A model generated the notes under the pieces. That model was given only the letters and a program-made list of their open reading frames with translations. It was not told where the DNA came from and did no database searches. Shown here one piece after another: positions 20,566 through 30,500 of a DNA stretch of 64,000 nt. Numbering within the stretch: the first letter of the stretch is position 1; each line of letters begins with the position of its first letter. A program made the position numbers and the translations under genes. The stretch is from assembly GCA_002989075.1 (NCBI GenBank), contig PSQN01000014.1, forward strand, positions 558,001-622,000, written 5' to 3'. Source of the stretch: Arthonia radiata (Eukaryota; Ascomycota; Arthoniomycetes; Arthoniales; Arthoniaceae).

Positions 20566-21843
20566 ATGACCATGGACAGCTTGGCCGTGTACCTCGTCAC
20601 CTTCAACTGTGCGCGCACGCTCATTGACGTCGATCGCTTTGCTTCTCATTTCTTCACCCATCGCAACTCCTCGGCTCCTCCTCCCGATCTGATCGTCCTT
20701 TCTCTGCAAGAACTCGCGCCAATTGCACATTCATTCCTGGGCGGCAGTCTGCTCGTTCCATATTTCAGACGCTTTGTTCAGGCGGTCAACAAGGCCACCA
20801 TTGATGAGTATGAGTCCATTGCAGTCCGCAACGTAGGTCTGACAGCAATCATGGTCTTCGCTCGTCGAAGTTTGACGCCACACATGCGGCCGCACAGCTA
20901 TGCTGGTGTTGGAGTGGGCCAGTGGGAGATGGGCAATAAAGGCGCTGTCGGAGTGCGTTTGGCCGTTGGTGATGACAATCAAGCACAGCTCACGTTTGTC
21001 TCCGCTCATCTTGCCCCGATGGAGGACGCAGTGCTGCGTCGCAACCAGGATTGGAAAGACATCGTCGCCGGACTGGTTTTCACCTCCACCCCGTCTGATC
21101 TCGGCGGCAAGCAAGGAAGCGAAGCAGAACCTTTACTGGCTGCAGACCGCGGAAATGCACCAGCAGCTCGCGAGAGTACTATGTTCAAGGCACACGTCCC
21201 AGTCTTTTTCGCAGGAGACCTCAACTATCGAACCAGCGATATCGGTCCATCTGCGGATGGTCACAGAGACTTTCCACAGCCATCGCAGTCTGCTGACTTC
21301 AGAGCATGGCGGGATAAGGATCAGCTAACACGCGAGCGTCTGGGACGTTCTACGCTGCAGCACCTAGACGAGCTTCCCGTGCATTTCCCGCCCACTTACA
21401 AATACAACCCTGACAAGAACATGCCTTGGCCCGAGGATGGCGCAGAACCCTCGGAGTACGCATGGGCAAAGCATCGTTATCCCAGTTGGTGTGACCGCAT
21501 ACTATTTTCGTCTCAGCTTACGCAGAGTCAACCTAGTCCTTTCGAAGCGGACGACTACTCTGCTCTGCCGCTCGAGTCGACGAGCGATCATCGCCCTGTC
21601 GCACTATCCCTCCGCCTCGACCTGCGCCCGTTCTTTCAAGGTCAAGACGCCATTCAAGATGTAAGCGTCGTTGCTCAAAAGAACCACCAGTGGGCTACTC
21701 ACAGGGCTTCGGCGAGAAGGCTTGAGATTATTATTGGCAGCGTTGCTTATTTGACATTGACAAGAGAAGGTAACTTTCTCCTGATTGCCTCTGTGATTGG
21801 TGCCGTCGGCGGCTGGCTGTTGCTGCGATCTGTCATTGAGTGA
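20566..21843 (+). CDS. Inositol polyphosphate 5-phosphatase with C-terminal membrane anchor
   Basis: Single exon of 425 residues from ATG 20,566 (a second ATG at 20,572 is equally possible). The IPPc catalytic fold is complete: VYLVTFNCA (8-16), LIVLSLQEL (42-50, catalytic Glu), QWEMGNKGAVGV (119-130), LTFVSAHLAP (142-151), FFAGDLNYR (214-222, Asp and Asn), YPSWCDRIL (305-313) and STSDHRPV (339-346, catalytic Asp-His). The family removes the 5-phosphate from phosphoinositides or soluble inositol phosphates. A hydrophobic segment at about 403-422 (NFLLIASVIGAVGGWLLL) followed by RSVIE places it as a tail-anchored membrane enzyme facing the cytosol. It lacks the Sac1 domain of synaptojanin-type enzymes, so it is the short fungal form. 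Confidence 0.93.
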   Translation: MTMDSLAVYLVTFNCARTLIDVDRFASHFFTHRNSSAPPPDLIVLSLQELAPIAHSFLGGSLLVPYFRRFVQAVNKATIDEYESIAVRNVGLTAIMVFARRSLTPHMRPHSYAGVGVGQWEMGNKGAVGVRLAVGDDNQAQLTFVSAHLAPMEDAVLRRNQDWKDIVAGLVFTSTPSDLGGKQGSEAEPLLAADRGNAPAARESTMFKAHVPVFFAGDLNYRTSDIGPSADGHRDFPQPSQSADFRAWRDKDQLTRERLGRSTLQHLDELPVHFPPTYKYNPDKNMPWPEDGAEPSEYAWAKHRYPSWCDRILFSSQLTQSQPSPFEADDYSALPLESTSDHRPVALSLRLDLRPFFQGQDAIQDVSVVAQKNHQWATHRASARRLEIIIGSVAYLTLTREGNFLLIASVIGAVGGWLLLRSVIE

Positions 21844-22494
21844 TCGCAATTGACGCCAGAGTGGTGCTTACAGATTGCATTGATTGTATTCAGTACGCGA
21901 GGTGAGTTTGATATATCTCGCCGTCGTGGCTTTCAAGCATGGCCAGCAAGTCATCCAAGCAGTGCGCATCTCAATGGACGAGTACGATTCATCCACAGCC
22001 ATTGCTGCGTCTTCATAGACGTTCTTCATTGCACTCATGTTATTCACGCTCTTCTCCGAGAGTTTGGCAAGATGCGTTGTATCACACACGAAACACGTCA
22101 ATTCATCATCTCTCTCACGTGACATTAGCCCTTCAGCAGCAGTTTTCCTCTATATCGTGATCTGCCCCTGATTATCAATCAAAGACGTCAGCAGCCGTGA
22201 TTTGCAGCTTTGTATCGAAATTTGTGGCACGCGTCTTGTCAAGTGGATGGGAAACTGTGCTGCGGAATAGGTGGTGGCCACATACATTTCGTAGCGAGGT
22301 GTCACAGCGCGACGCGAACGCGTTGCCCAGGTACTGTCCAGCAACACCAGGACCCACCACTAGCGCGTTTGCAAAACAAACAAATAGCTCGCCGCCCGCC
22401 CTTCTCTTCTTCTCTTTCTCTTCACACTCGCCTTTCATCAACTTCTTGAAGAATTCATCATCACGTTTCTTCTGTCATCTCTCCATCACTCAAG
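21844..22494. other. Intergenic region upstream of the 66-residue gene
   Basis: 650 bp. The last 120 bp (22,380-22,494) are strongly CT-rich (cttctcttcttctctttctc), typical of fungal promoters and leaders of well-expressed genes. No other gene is seen. Confidence 0.5.
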
Positions 22495-22695
22495 ATGACC
22501 CAGCTCTACACGACTGAGCTTCCGAAGGCCTACGGGACGCCAACCAACATGGCAGACACACCTCCGGCCAGAGACCAGCACCTTGCGCAGGAGCACAAAG
22601 CAAATGAAGGGAAGTCCAGAAGATGGATGGACCGAGTGACTGCGTTGGCTGCAACATACAGCCTTGGTGGAAAACCTCAACCCTATAAAGCTTAA
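22495..22695 (+). CDS. Small hydrophilic protein, 66 residues
   Basis: ATG 22,495 follows a CT-rich leader and the context tcactcaagATGACC, which is good for a fungal start. The product begins MTQLYTTELPKAYGTPTNMA and ends SLGGKPQPYKA. It is hydrophilic, rich in Lys, Thr and Ala, with no signal peptide, cysteine or membrane segment. I do not recognise a family; it could be a small stress-type protein or a chance frame. The leader is the main evidence. Confidence 0.45.
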   Translation: MTQLYTTELPKAYGTPTNMADTPPARDQHLAQEHKANEGKSRRWMDRVTALAATYSLGGKPQPYKA

Positions 22696-22993
22696 ATTGC
22701 TGGCGCCCAGGACCCACGTAGGCACCCGGATGCTGCGTGCCCCTTGAACCGTCAGTCGCGCTTGGTGGCTAGGAGACTGGAGACGAGGAAGCCGGTTTAA
22801 CCGGAGTGTCGGGAGGTATACTTGCCACAGACGCGCCACGCCGGACGTCGCTGGGCATCGGCGGGAGGATTCACCTATGGGCTTTCTTTTCGACGGTACG
22901 TCTACTTGCATCCCCTGAACCCCTCACGCTGCTCATTCATCTCACCCACGTCACAACTTCATGTGCTGACCATGCCAATAGAATCGACACATC

Positions 22994-23435
22994 TACACGG
23001 GTGGCCCCCTTCGCCTTGGATCTCACGACACATCGACACCTTACGACACATCGACACCTTACGACACATCGACACATCACGACACATCGACACCTTACGA
23101 CACATCGACACATCACGACACATCGACACGTCACGACACATCGACACATCACGACACATCGACACATCACGACACATCGACATCTCACGACATATCGACA
23201 TGGGTGGCCCCCTTCAAGCCTTGGTCTTTCGACACATCGACATGGGTGGCCCCCTTCGCCTTGGGTTTCGACACATCGACATGGGTGGCCCCCTTTAAGC
23301 CTTGGGCTTCGACACATCGACATGGGTGGCCCCCCTTTAAGCCTTGGTTTTCGACATGTCAACACGGGTGGCCCCCATTCAAGCCTTGGCTTTCGACACA
23401 TCAGCAAGGGTGGGCCCCTTCAAAGCCGTGGATCT
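22994..23435. repeat. Compound satellite: 42-bp units with an internal 18-bp array
   Basis: Units of about 42 bp (GACATGGGTGGCCCCCTT..GCCTTGG..TTCGACACATC) start at 22,994, 23,197, 23,239, 23,278, 23,319, 23,361 and 23,403, most spaced 39-42 bp. Between the first and second units lies an array of about ten 18-bp units (ACGACACATCGACACCTT and close variants), starting at 23,025 with exact 18-bp steps to 23,187. The 18-bp unit is built from the junction sequence CGACACATCGACA of the longer unit, so it is a secondary amplification inside the longer repeat. Both lengths are multiples of three, which leaves several frames open by chance. Confidence 0.9.
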
Positions 23436-24533
23436 ACGGACGTGCCTTCGGGCCAGTCCAACTTCAACCACTGCAGGCCAACTTGTTGGTCCGCGTAAGA
23501 CAGTTGAGGATTTTTGAAACCCTCTCGCCACGCATTGCACCGCGCGTGGCTGCCGATTCATTCGGCGCCTCTGCTGCTGGAGGCCCCTGGCCCGCGAACG
23601 CAGTCTGAGGAATTTTTGGAACCCTTGTGCTCTCCTTGAGGCGCACTGCAGCTTGCTGCCACTTTTTTTCCGTTGTTGTGGCTGCCTTCGGGTGGGCGAC
23701 GATGGAGAAGAGCGTCACAATTTCATCCGAATACTATCGAGAATTCGCATGGAGTCGATCACGTCGCGCGATGTGGCCTAATCAACTATTTGATCGCTAC
23801 TGTTTCAATACTGCGTGACTGGGTGAGGTCTTATCCGTCATGTTGAGGCCTGTCGTGGGGATGAAGACAGGTCCGGTTGCCTACGGTGAGGAAATTCTGA
23901 TGTCTCCCGAACAAAGATGTTGCGAGGTAGCGCGGAGCAAAGAACAACCGCTAAACCGCGCATGTATGCTCGGTCTCATCTGCGCAGCACCAAACGATGC
24001 TGCACTGCTAGCCGCTGCCAGAACTTTGAGCTGACGCGTTCTCTTGCGCTGAGGCAGCAACGCTTCCCCGTAGTTTCCAAAGCTGACCCTGCAGCAGCGG
24101 AGGCTTGGCGTGGCCATTTAACCCATATTGCTGTCTCTGTGTAGGTTATCCTTCTTGACTGTACTACGCTGCAAACTGCCAGTAGGGCATGATGCGCATC
24201 TTCGATATAGATTGTCGAAACAACCGTTGGCGTTGACTTCATAACCGTCGATTGTTCCGTTCAGCACACCGGGGGCTCCCTGGTTCTGAGCGGGATGACT
24301 GGGACGCTAGCATTGTAAGCACACGAATGAAGTAAAAATACGAGAAATAGCGGATGTTTGGACCCATGAGTGATGCCGAGGTTGGTCTAGTACTGGCGGC
24401 TTGTATGGGACCAGGTGTTGTCAGCCGCAATGTTGACCAGCGCAACGACATAAAAGCTATACGATTCCTCGACTGCAAAATCTGCAAGGTAATACCGCCC
24501 TGTGAGTACCCGAACACGGATTTTTGAATCGCT
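23436..24533. other. Region between the satellite and the methyltransferase gene
   Basis: 1.1 kb of ordinary base composition with short open frames only. A near-repeat, gttgaggatttttgaaaccct / tctgaggaatttttggaaccct, lies at 23,502-23,522 and 23,603-23,624. On the minus strand, about 24,515-24,480, a frame reads FGYSQGGITLQ, which resembles a lipase nucleophile elbow but has no further support. No gene is called. Confidence 0.45.
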
Positions 24534-25579
24534 ATGCAGCAACCTCAAGCAACGGCTCAAGCAGGGTACAATTTGCCAGAGCCTGGGAATAAGGTGTGTG
24601 CATATCGAATATCGAAGGTCAACAAGCTGACCTTCGCAGACAGAAAATGCCCGCTTGAGTATGGAAAAAAGGATTAATTTGCCCTCACAGGATGAGACTA
24701 ATCTGCAACATATAGGCCTACAGCATCAGCTCTGGCTCACAGCTCTCGGCAAGCTCTATATATCCCCCGTCGATGGCCGCGTGCAGCGCATCCTCGACAT
24801 TGGCTGCGGACCTGGAGCGTGGACATACGCTGTAGCAGCGGAGTTTCCTGATGCACAGGTCGTCGGGCTCGACTTGAATCCGCCAGCTTCCGGCGATAGA
24901 GTCGTTTCTGGAATTCGCTTTGTTCAAGGCAACGTCGAGGATGAAGAGACTCTGGAGTTGCTCAAAGATCCAGGCTTCGACTTTGTCTTCATGCGCTGTC
25001 TTGTCTTGGGCATCCATGACTGGTCTAAACACCTGGAGCGTTGCGTTTCGGTGCTCCGATCTGGTATGTCGACTTGTTTCAAGCTAACGCAAGTGTCTCG
25101 ATCGTGGTACTTCAACTCTAAGAAGGCCGTCACTGACGAATGACACCTCAGGTGGTTGGCTTGAGTCGTGCGACATCGTCCTTAAGATCTTCCCCGAAGA
25201 CCCATCCTTGAACACCTCCTCGGTTCTGGAGTGGGGCGAAAAGCTCCACGAAGGGACCTACGCGCAGGGGAAGGATCCACAGATTGGAGCGCCCAACGCC
25301 TTGTCGCAGACTTTCGAAGCACTTGGGTTCGCAGACATCCACCAGCGGGAGGCCAAATGGTACTTTGGCGGCACGGGCCAGCACGAATGGGCAAGTGAGA
25401 AAGAGAAGCAGTTTGCGGCGCTGTGCACGGAGGACGTGCTTGCTTTCATGGCCGGGGCGACAGAACGCGTCGTGGCGGCTGCGCCCGGAATGGACGTCGA
25501 GAAAGCGCAGCGACTGTTCAAAGCTGCGAAAGATGAGCTAGAGGCTGCTAATTGCCCGCGATACCATTTCAGGCTGTGA
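24534..25579 (+). CDS. LaeA-like SAM-dependent methyltransferase, three exons
   Basis: Exons are 24,534-24,593, 24,640-25,063 and 25,152-25,579, giving 303 residues; introns of 46 and 88 nt have GT..AG ends and keep phase. The first exon (MQQPQATAQAGYNLPEPGNK) supplies an upstream ATG that reads straight into TENARLSMEKRINLPS. The class I methyltransferase core has motif I RILDIGCGPGAW (70-81), the acidic loop VVGLDLNPP and a later FDFVFMRCLVLGIHDW. After the second junction comes SGGWLES, typical of the Umta/LaeA-like fungal family. These cytosolic or nuclear enzymes act on small molecules or regulate secondary metabolism; the substrate cannot be read from sequence. The gene lies 2.4 kb from the AT-rich border and is followed by an NTF2-like gene, a common partner in metabolite clusters, but no backbone synthase is visible. 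Confidence 0.85.
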
Positions 25580-26367
25580 GCACGGGTCCCCTGTTATGGG
25601 AAGGATCTTCTCAAGCTAATACAAACATTAGATCAGCGAGATGCGCCCGCAAGCTATAGCGCCTCACAGCATGAGCTCGACACGATTACGTCTCCACAAT
25701 AAAGAAGCACCGAGATGGCTCATGCGCACGATCACCGCCTTGTCCGAATCCAGCTCGCAAGCTCGATGCGCACTCATGATATCCACGCGGGGTGATGTCA
25801 GCTAACGAGACTTATGTAGCTTCAAACAACTTGCTAGTCGCCGTCATCGGGTGTAATACCGGCGCCCCTCTATTGTCAGCGCCGTAGGATCGCCCATCTT
25901 CTTGCTCTTGAGAAGCTCACGTGGCCCTCAGATAAATTCTGCAGCCAAGTATCTTTGAGAAAACAGCGTTCATATCTTGTACGATCTATGCAGGACTTTA
26001 TCTTTTGGGTCCACCCCTGGCTAGTCCAGTACATGCCGTAGCTCTGTCTGGGCGGAAGATGGTTCAGCTGTAATACCCGGGCTTACATCAGCTGATGAGA
26101 ATCCTGATCTTTCGGTCTGTTATTAATAGTCATTTCAGCTCCAGCGAGTAGGCGCGGGAATTTGTTGGGCAGGAACATATCAGACTAAAACTTAAGCGGA
26201 GGGTCTCTGCCTGGTTGAAGGTCCTAGACTAATAAGTCGCCTATCAGCGAAGTCTATAAGTAGATGCTGTTACCCCGTGTCTCGGATAACTAAAAGCAGC
26301 ATGCCAAGCACCATTTCGCAAGCTTGACTCCTCGACCACACCCTACAAACTGACAGACTAGCGCAAG
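25580..26367. other. Intergenic region after the methyltransferase gene
   Basis: About 790 bp of normal composition and no supported gene. The ATG at 26,264 could begin a five-codon first exon for the next gene (donor at 26,279, acceptor AG at 26,360-26,361), but the donor is weak. Confidence 0.4.
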
Positions 26368-26903
26368 GTGAGCGCGTCCACAAGCCACACGACTGCCACC
26401 GGCCCTTCCATCGCGCCAAAAACATCTCCCCTCTCACTTCAATCCTACATCTCCAACATCTTCTACGGCGTCTTCATACAAGACGACGACGACATCACGC
26501 TCCAGATATACGATAAAATTCGGTCTCGAGACGTTCAAGAAGTGCACGTCCACGAGTCCCACCCCACCTCAACCTTACATCAACTAACACAGTACCTAGC
26601 AACAACGGCAAGCCTTTCGACTTCGTGCAGTTCCGGCAGTTCCTTGTGCAGACTCGCGCTGTCCTTGCTGATCGTTATCTGATAGGTCAGTCCGCGGTGG
26701 TGGCGCCCGCAGACGCCGAAGGTAAGGCAGGGCAGGTGGCGCCTACCAGTCACTGGACCGCTATCAGCAATTGCGAAAGAATCCAGGGTACAATCGTGAG
26801 CGTGCTCAAGATTACGTGGAGGCATAGCAGACGGCTGGTAGAGACGGAAAGTCTTGTGCTCAGGACAGAGAAGATACAATACATATTACAGCTGTTTGCA
26901 TGA
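26368..26903 (+). CDS. NTF2-like (SnoaL-fold) small protein, start codon uncertain
   Basis: Two exons, 26,368-26,555 and 26,600-26,903, give about 163 residues. Intron 26,556-26,599 (44 nt) starts GTCCCA and has CAACTAAC 12 nt before its TAG end, and the joined frame reads QEVHVHDNNGKPFDFVQFRQ. The pattern is that of the small fungal NTF2-like family: SLQSYISNIFYGVF, HVHxNGxxFxFxxF, FLVQTRAVLADR, then SVLKITW and RRLVETESLVLRT. Members of the fold bind or convert small molecules. The frame has no internal Met and begins at GTG 26,368 just after an in-frame stop, so either the start lies in an upstream exon (ATG 26,264 is a candidate) or the start has been lost, making it a pseudogene. It is the last recognisable host gene before the AT-rich block. 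Confidence 0.5.
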
Positions 26904-27380
26904 CCTTTGGCAATTGTGGCCCGTACTTTTGCGCGTACAGACATGTTTAAACACTACATAGATAGCCAGTTCTCCTACCAATTTAGGCCAGAACACTTAG
27001 ATAATAGATAGAATTAAATAAGTATACTATTGAGAAGTTATTAGGTCTAACTCTATATCCTCTCTCCTTATAGCATTTATCGCTAGAAAGGCGCAAAATA
27101 AAACGCTCTTAAGTAGATTAGACTTATATAACTCTTATATTTAGCGCTTAGAAGCTATCTACTTAAACATAATAGTAGTATAACTGCTATATAAATATAC
27201 TAAGAGATTAAAGCCTTAACAGGTAGCTTATAAGATAATAGAGTAATTAATACTAAATTTATAAGGATAGAGGTAATCTAGTAAGTATAGTAGGCTAGAT
27301 ATTATTATATATATACTATAACTAAGTTTACATATATATATAAAAGTATAGACTATAATTACTAAACATTATATAAATAC
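26904..27380. other. Border into AT-rich sequence
   Basis: Base composition drops sharply near 26,950; from there to the window end the sequence is dominated by A/T with TpA-rich words. No gene, RNA or transposon end was recognised in this short stretch. Confidence 0.6.
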
Positions 27381-27537
27381 TAGTGTATTAAATTAGTTCT
27401 TATCTAAGGTTTAGTTTTTATCTAGTTTAGATTAGCTCTATATATAATCTAAACTAGATGTGAACTAGAGATTTGAATTAATCTAGATTAATTTAGATTA
27501 TAATATTATATTTTCTGATAAGGTAATTATATATAGT
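27381..27537. repeat. Extra copy of the hAT left terminus
   Basis: This 157-bp stretch (tagtgtattaaattag.. to ..ggtaattatatatagt) is a diverged copy of the first about 130 bp of the hAT element that follows it directly (cagtatgttaaatcgg..), both including tctaaggttt and the word ctatatataatctaaa. It is more strongly AT-converted than the copy inside the element. It may be a tandem duplication of the terminus or the remains of a second insertion. Confidence 0.7.
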
Positions 27538-30500
27538 CAGTATGTTAAATCGGTCCTAATCTAAGGTTTGGTTCCAATCCGGTTTGGATTAGCCCTATAT
27601 ATAATCTAAACCAAATCCTTAATCTAGATTATAATACTATATTTCCTAAAAAGGTAATTATATAGAACTATTAAACTAGTATATAGTCTTTTAAAACTAG
27701 ACTACTTTTACTACTCTAGATAATTAGATATCTAAATTTATATTTATAAACTTATATAATTCTACTTATAGTATTAGTATAATAGTAATTCAAATATAAA
27801 TAAAATACTTAATATATTATATACTACTAACTATATAGCTAGATAAATTATAGTTTATCTAGCTTATTATATTAGGCTCTAATAGAGTAATCTAAAGTAA
27901 AACTAGCTTCTATAAGTATTTTCTCCTACTATTTATAGATATTTAACTCTCTTATAATACTTTCTAGCTCTTTAGCTCTATCTAGCTCTTTATAATATAG
28001 ATGATTATCTCTGAATTAACTAAGATGCCTATATAGCTCTCTTTTAATATCTCTTATAAGATTATAGTTTTCTTTAAGTAATAGGCTATATTTACTTATA
28101 AGGTCTAATTTTAATTAGTTCTAATAAAAGTTAATAAACAATGTATATTACTAATGTAGTCTTAGTATATTATTAATATAGCTTTTAATAAACTTTTCTA
28201 TAGTAGTAATATTTTTATTATAGGTAATAGATCTAGTCTCTTCTTTTAGCTATAGTTTAGTATAGTATTCTATAATACTACTACTAGTAGTGTTAGTATA
28301 GTATATATTGGTATAGAGTAATTCTATGTATTTACTAATATAAATAAATAATTAATTGAATTATTATCTTATTAATCTTCTACTAGTATAGTAGGTATAT
28401 TAGGATTTTTTACTATAAAGCTAATTTAAGAGCTAGACTCTCTATTTAGATATCTATTACTAAACAGTAAGTATATATATAATTAAATATAGATTTAAAC
28501 TTATGTACTAGCTAAAAGTAGTATAAATTAATCTTAATTTAATTTAAATTTAGATCTAGATAAGAATTAGAGCTATATTAGAAAAATTAGAAAAAAAACT
28601 ATTTAAGAGGTTAAGACAGCCTACTATATAGATAGAATATAAATAAGATTACTAATAGATTACTAAGTAGATTACTAGTAGATCTCTAATATATTACTAA
28701 TATTGTATAATTAATAAGTATTAGTAAGAATAAAAATAAGATTACTAAACAATTTATAAGCTACTTATAAATCTAAATTTAATCTAAACTTTAAAAATAA
28801 TTTATTATAAGCTATTCTCTCTAGATAGAGATTAGCTAGAAATAGATATAGATAGAAATATTTTAGTTATATCTAATATACTTTTTTTTTAAGCTCTAGC
28901 TACTAGAACTACCTAAATAGAAACATAGTTTTAAGAGCTAATAACTTACTTACTAATAAGAGTTACTTTATAATTATAATAGATTAGTAATTAGATAAAT
29001 ATTAGTTTGACTACTATAAAAAATAGATATAATTAGTAATTTTAGCTATAATTAGATATTATTAAATTTTATAATTAGTAAGCTACTTTAAAATTCAAAG
29101 CAATTTTGGGCTAACTTTAAACCTGATTCTAAGTTAATTTTGAAGGTAGTTTTTAATTATATTAGGCCTCTCCTTTCTCTTCTAAAATTAAATTTTTTTT
29201 CTTATTAGTATTTAGATATATTCTACTATCTAGCCTACTATTGAACTAGCTACTAGCCTACTAGTAATCTAATAATATATCTCTATCTAAGTTAGTTTAT
29301 ATATCTTTAAAGTTATTATCTAGTTTTTTACTAATAATTTCTAGAGCTACTATGGTCCTATCTTAATATTCGATATAGCTAATTTATATACTATTTTAAT
29401 AGCTAAGCATCCTCTTGTTACTAGGCTTAAAGTAGCTAGAGTAGCTAGTATAGCTGCTAATTTTAAGCAAACTACCAACTTTAAAAATTAAATCCTTGAA
29501 TTTTTTAAAGTACTAGTAACTTTAATTTATTTAGAAGGTAAGTATTAAGTTTATATTTAGTTTATGTTTAGTATTTACTAATATTCTATTAGATTCTCAA
29601 TGATCTAGTAATATAAGATACTAATATATTACTAGAAAGATAGAAAACTACTATCTTAGTTAGCTTAAGAATAGTATTCTTAAAGATATTAGCCCTACTA
29701 GGCTAAGTAAGGAAAGAAATTGTCTTAATTATTATTAAATAGAGACAGCTAATATTATTAATTAGGGCTTTCTAATAGATAAAGATATATTCTTAGAGCT
29801 GAATATTCTAGAGAGTATAGAATTTTAGCTTATATATTTATAGTATTCTTAGGTAATTTAGATAGTCTTAATTTAAAAAATAAAATTTACTTATAAAACT
29901 AAACTTAAGCGCTTTATTTACAGGACTAAATCTTAGATATCTAATAAGTTAGTTATTAAAATTTAAAGTCTTTATTAGTAATCAAAATTAGTAATCTAGC
30001 TTAGTAATTAGAATTAGTGATCTAGATGTATAATTAGAATTTATAATCTAGATTAGTAACTAGAATTAGTAATTAGAATTAGTAATTAGGATTTATAATC
30101 TAGATTACTAATTCTAATTTATAATCTTAAATTTAGAATATACATATCTACTATTGCTTCTATGTTTAATGTTCTAGTATCTAATAATAATTAATCTTCT
30201 AGATTGTCTAGATTATCTATATCTCTACTACTATATCTGATTGTTTACTAGTACATTTAGTTATTTCCTACTATATTTTAAGATAATTCTACTAGCTCTA
30301 GCTTTATTTTACTAGCTTCTAGATCTAAGTTCTTTATATTTTAAGAAAATAATTTTAAAAAGATACCACAGCCCCCTCCTACTATCTTAGGAGCAACTAG
30401 AACAGTTAAAATTTAGTATCTACTATTAAAAATTAGTACTAATAAGCCTTGTCTAAAAACCTATACGCTAGCTTAGTATAAAACTAATACTAGAACTCTA

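Noticed and set aside
23025-23204. CRISPR-like appearance of evenly spaced repeats
   Set aside because: The 18-bp units are contiguous with no spacers, and the genome is fungal; it is a simple tandem array.
22806-23498. 230-codon open frame across the satellite (THRHLT repeats)
   Set aside because: Openness is explained by 18-bp and 42-bp units without stops; other frames and the reverse strand are equally open; no start context, domain or conserved flank.
24239-24517. Minus-strand frame with GYSQGG, as in lipases and cutinases
   Set aside because: Only the elbow-like hexapeptide matches; the rest of the frame and its neighbours show no hydrolase motifs and no start or splice support.
26580-26879. 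Minus-strand 99-codon frame opposite the NTF2-like gene
   Set aside because: Shadow of the better supported plus-strand exon; no domain.
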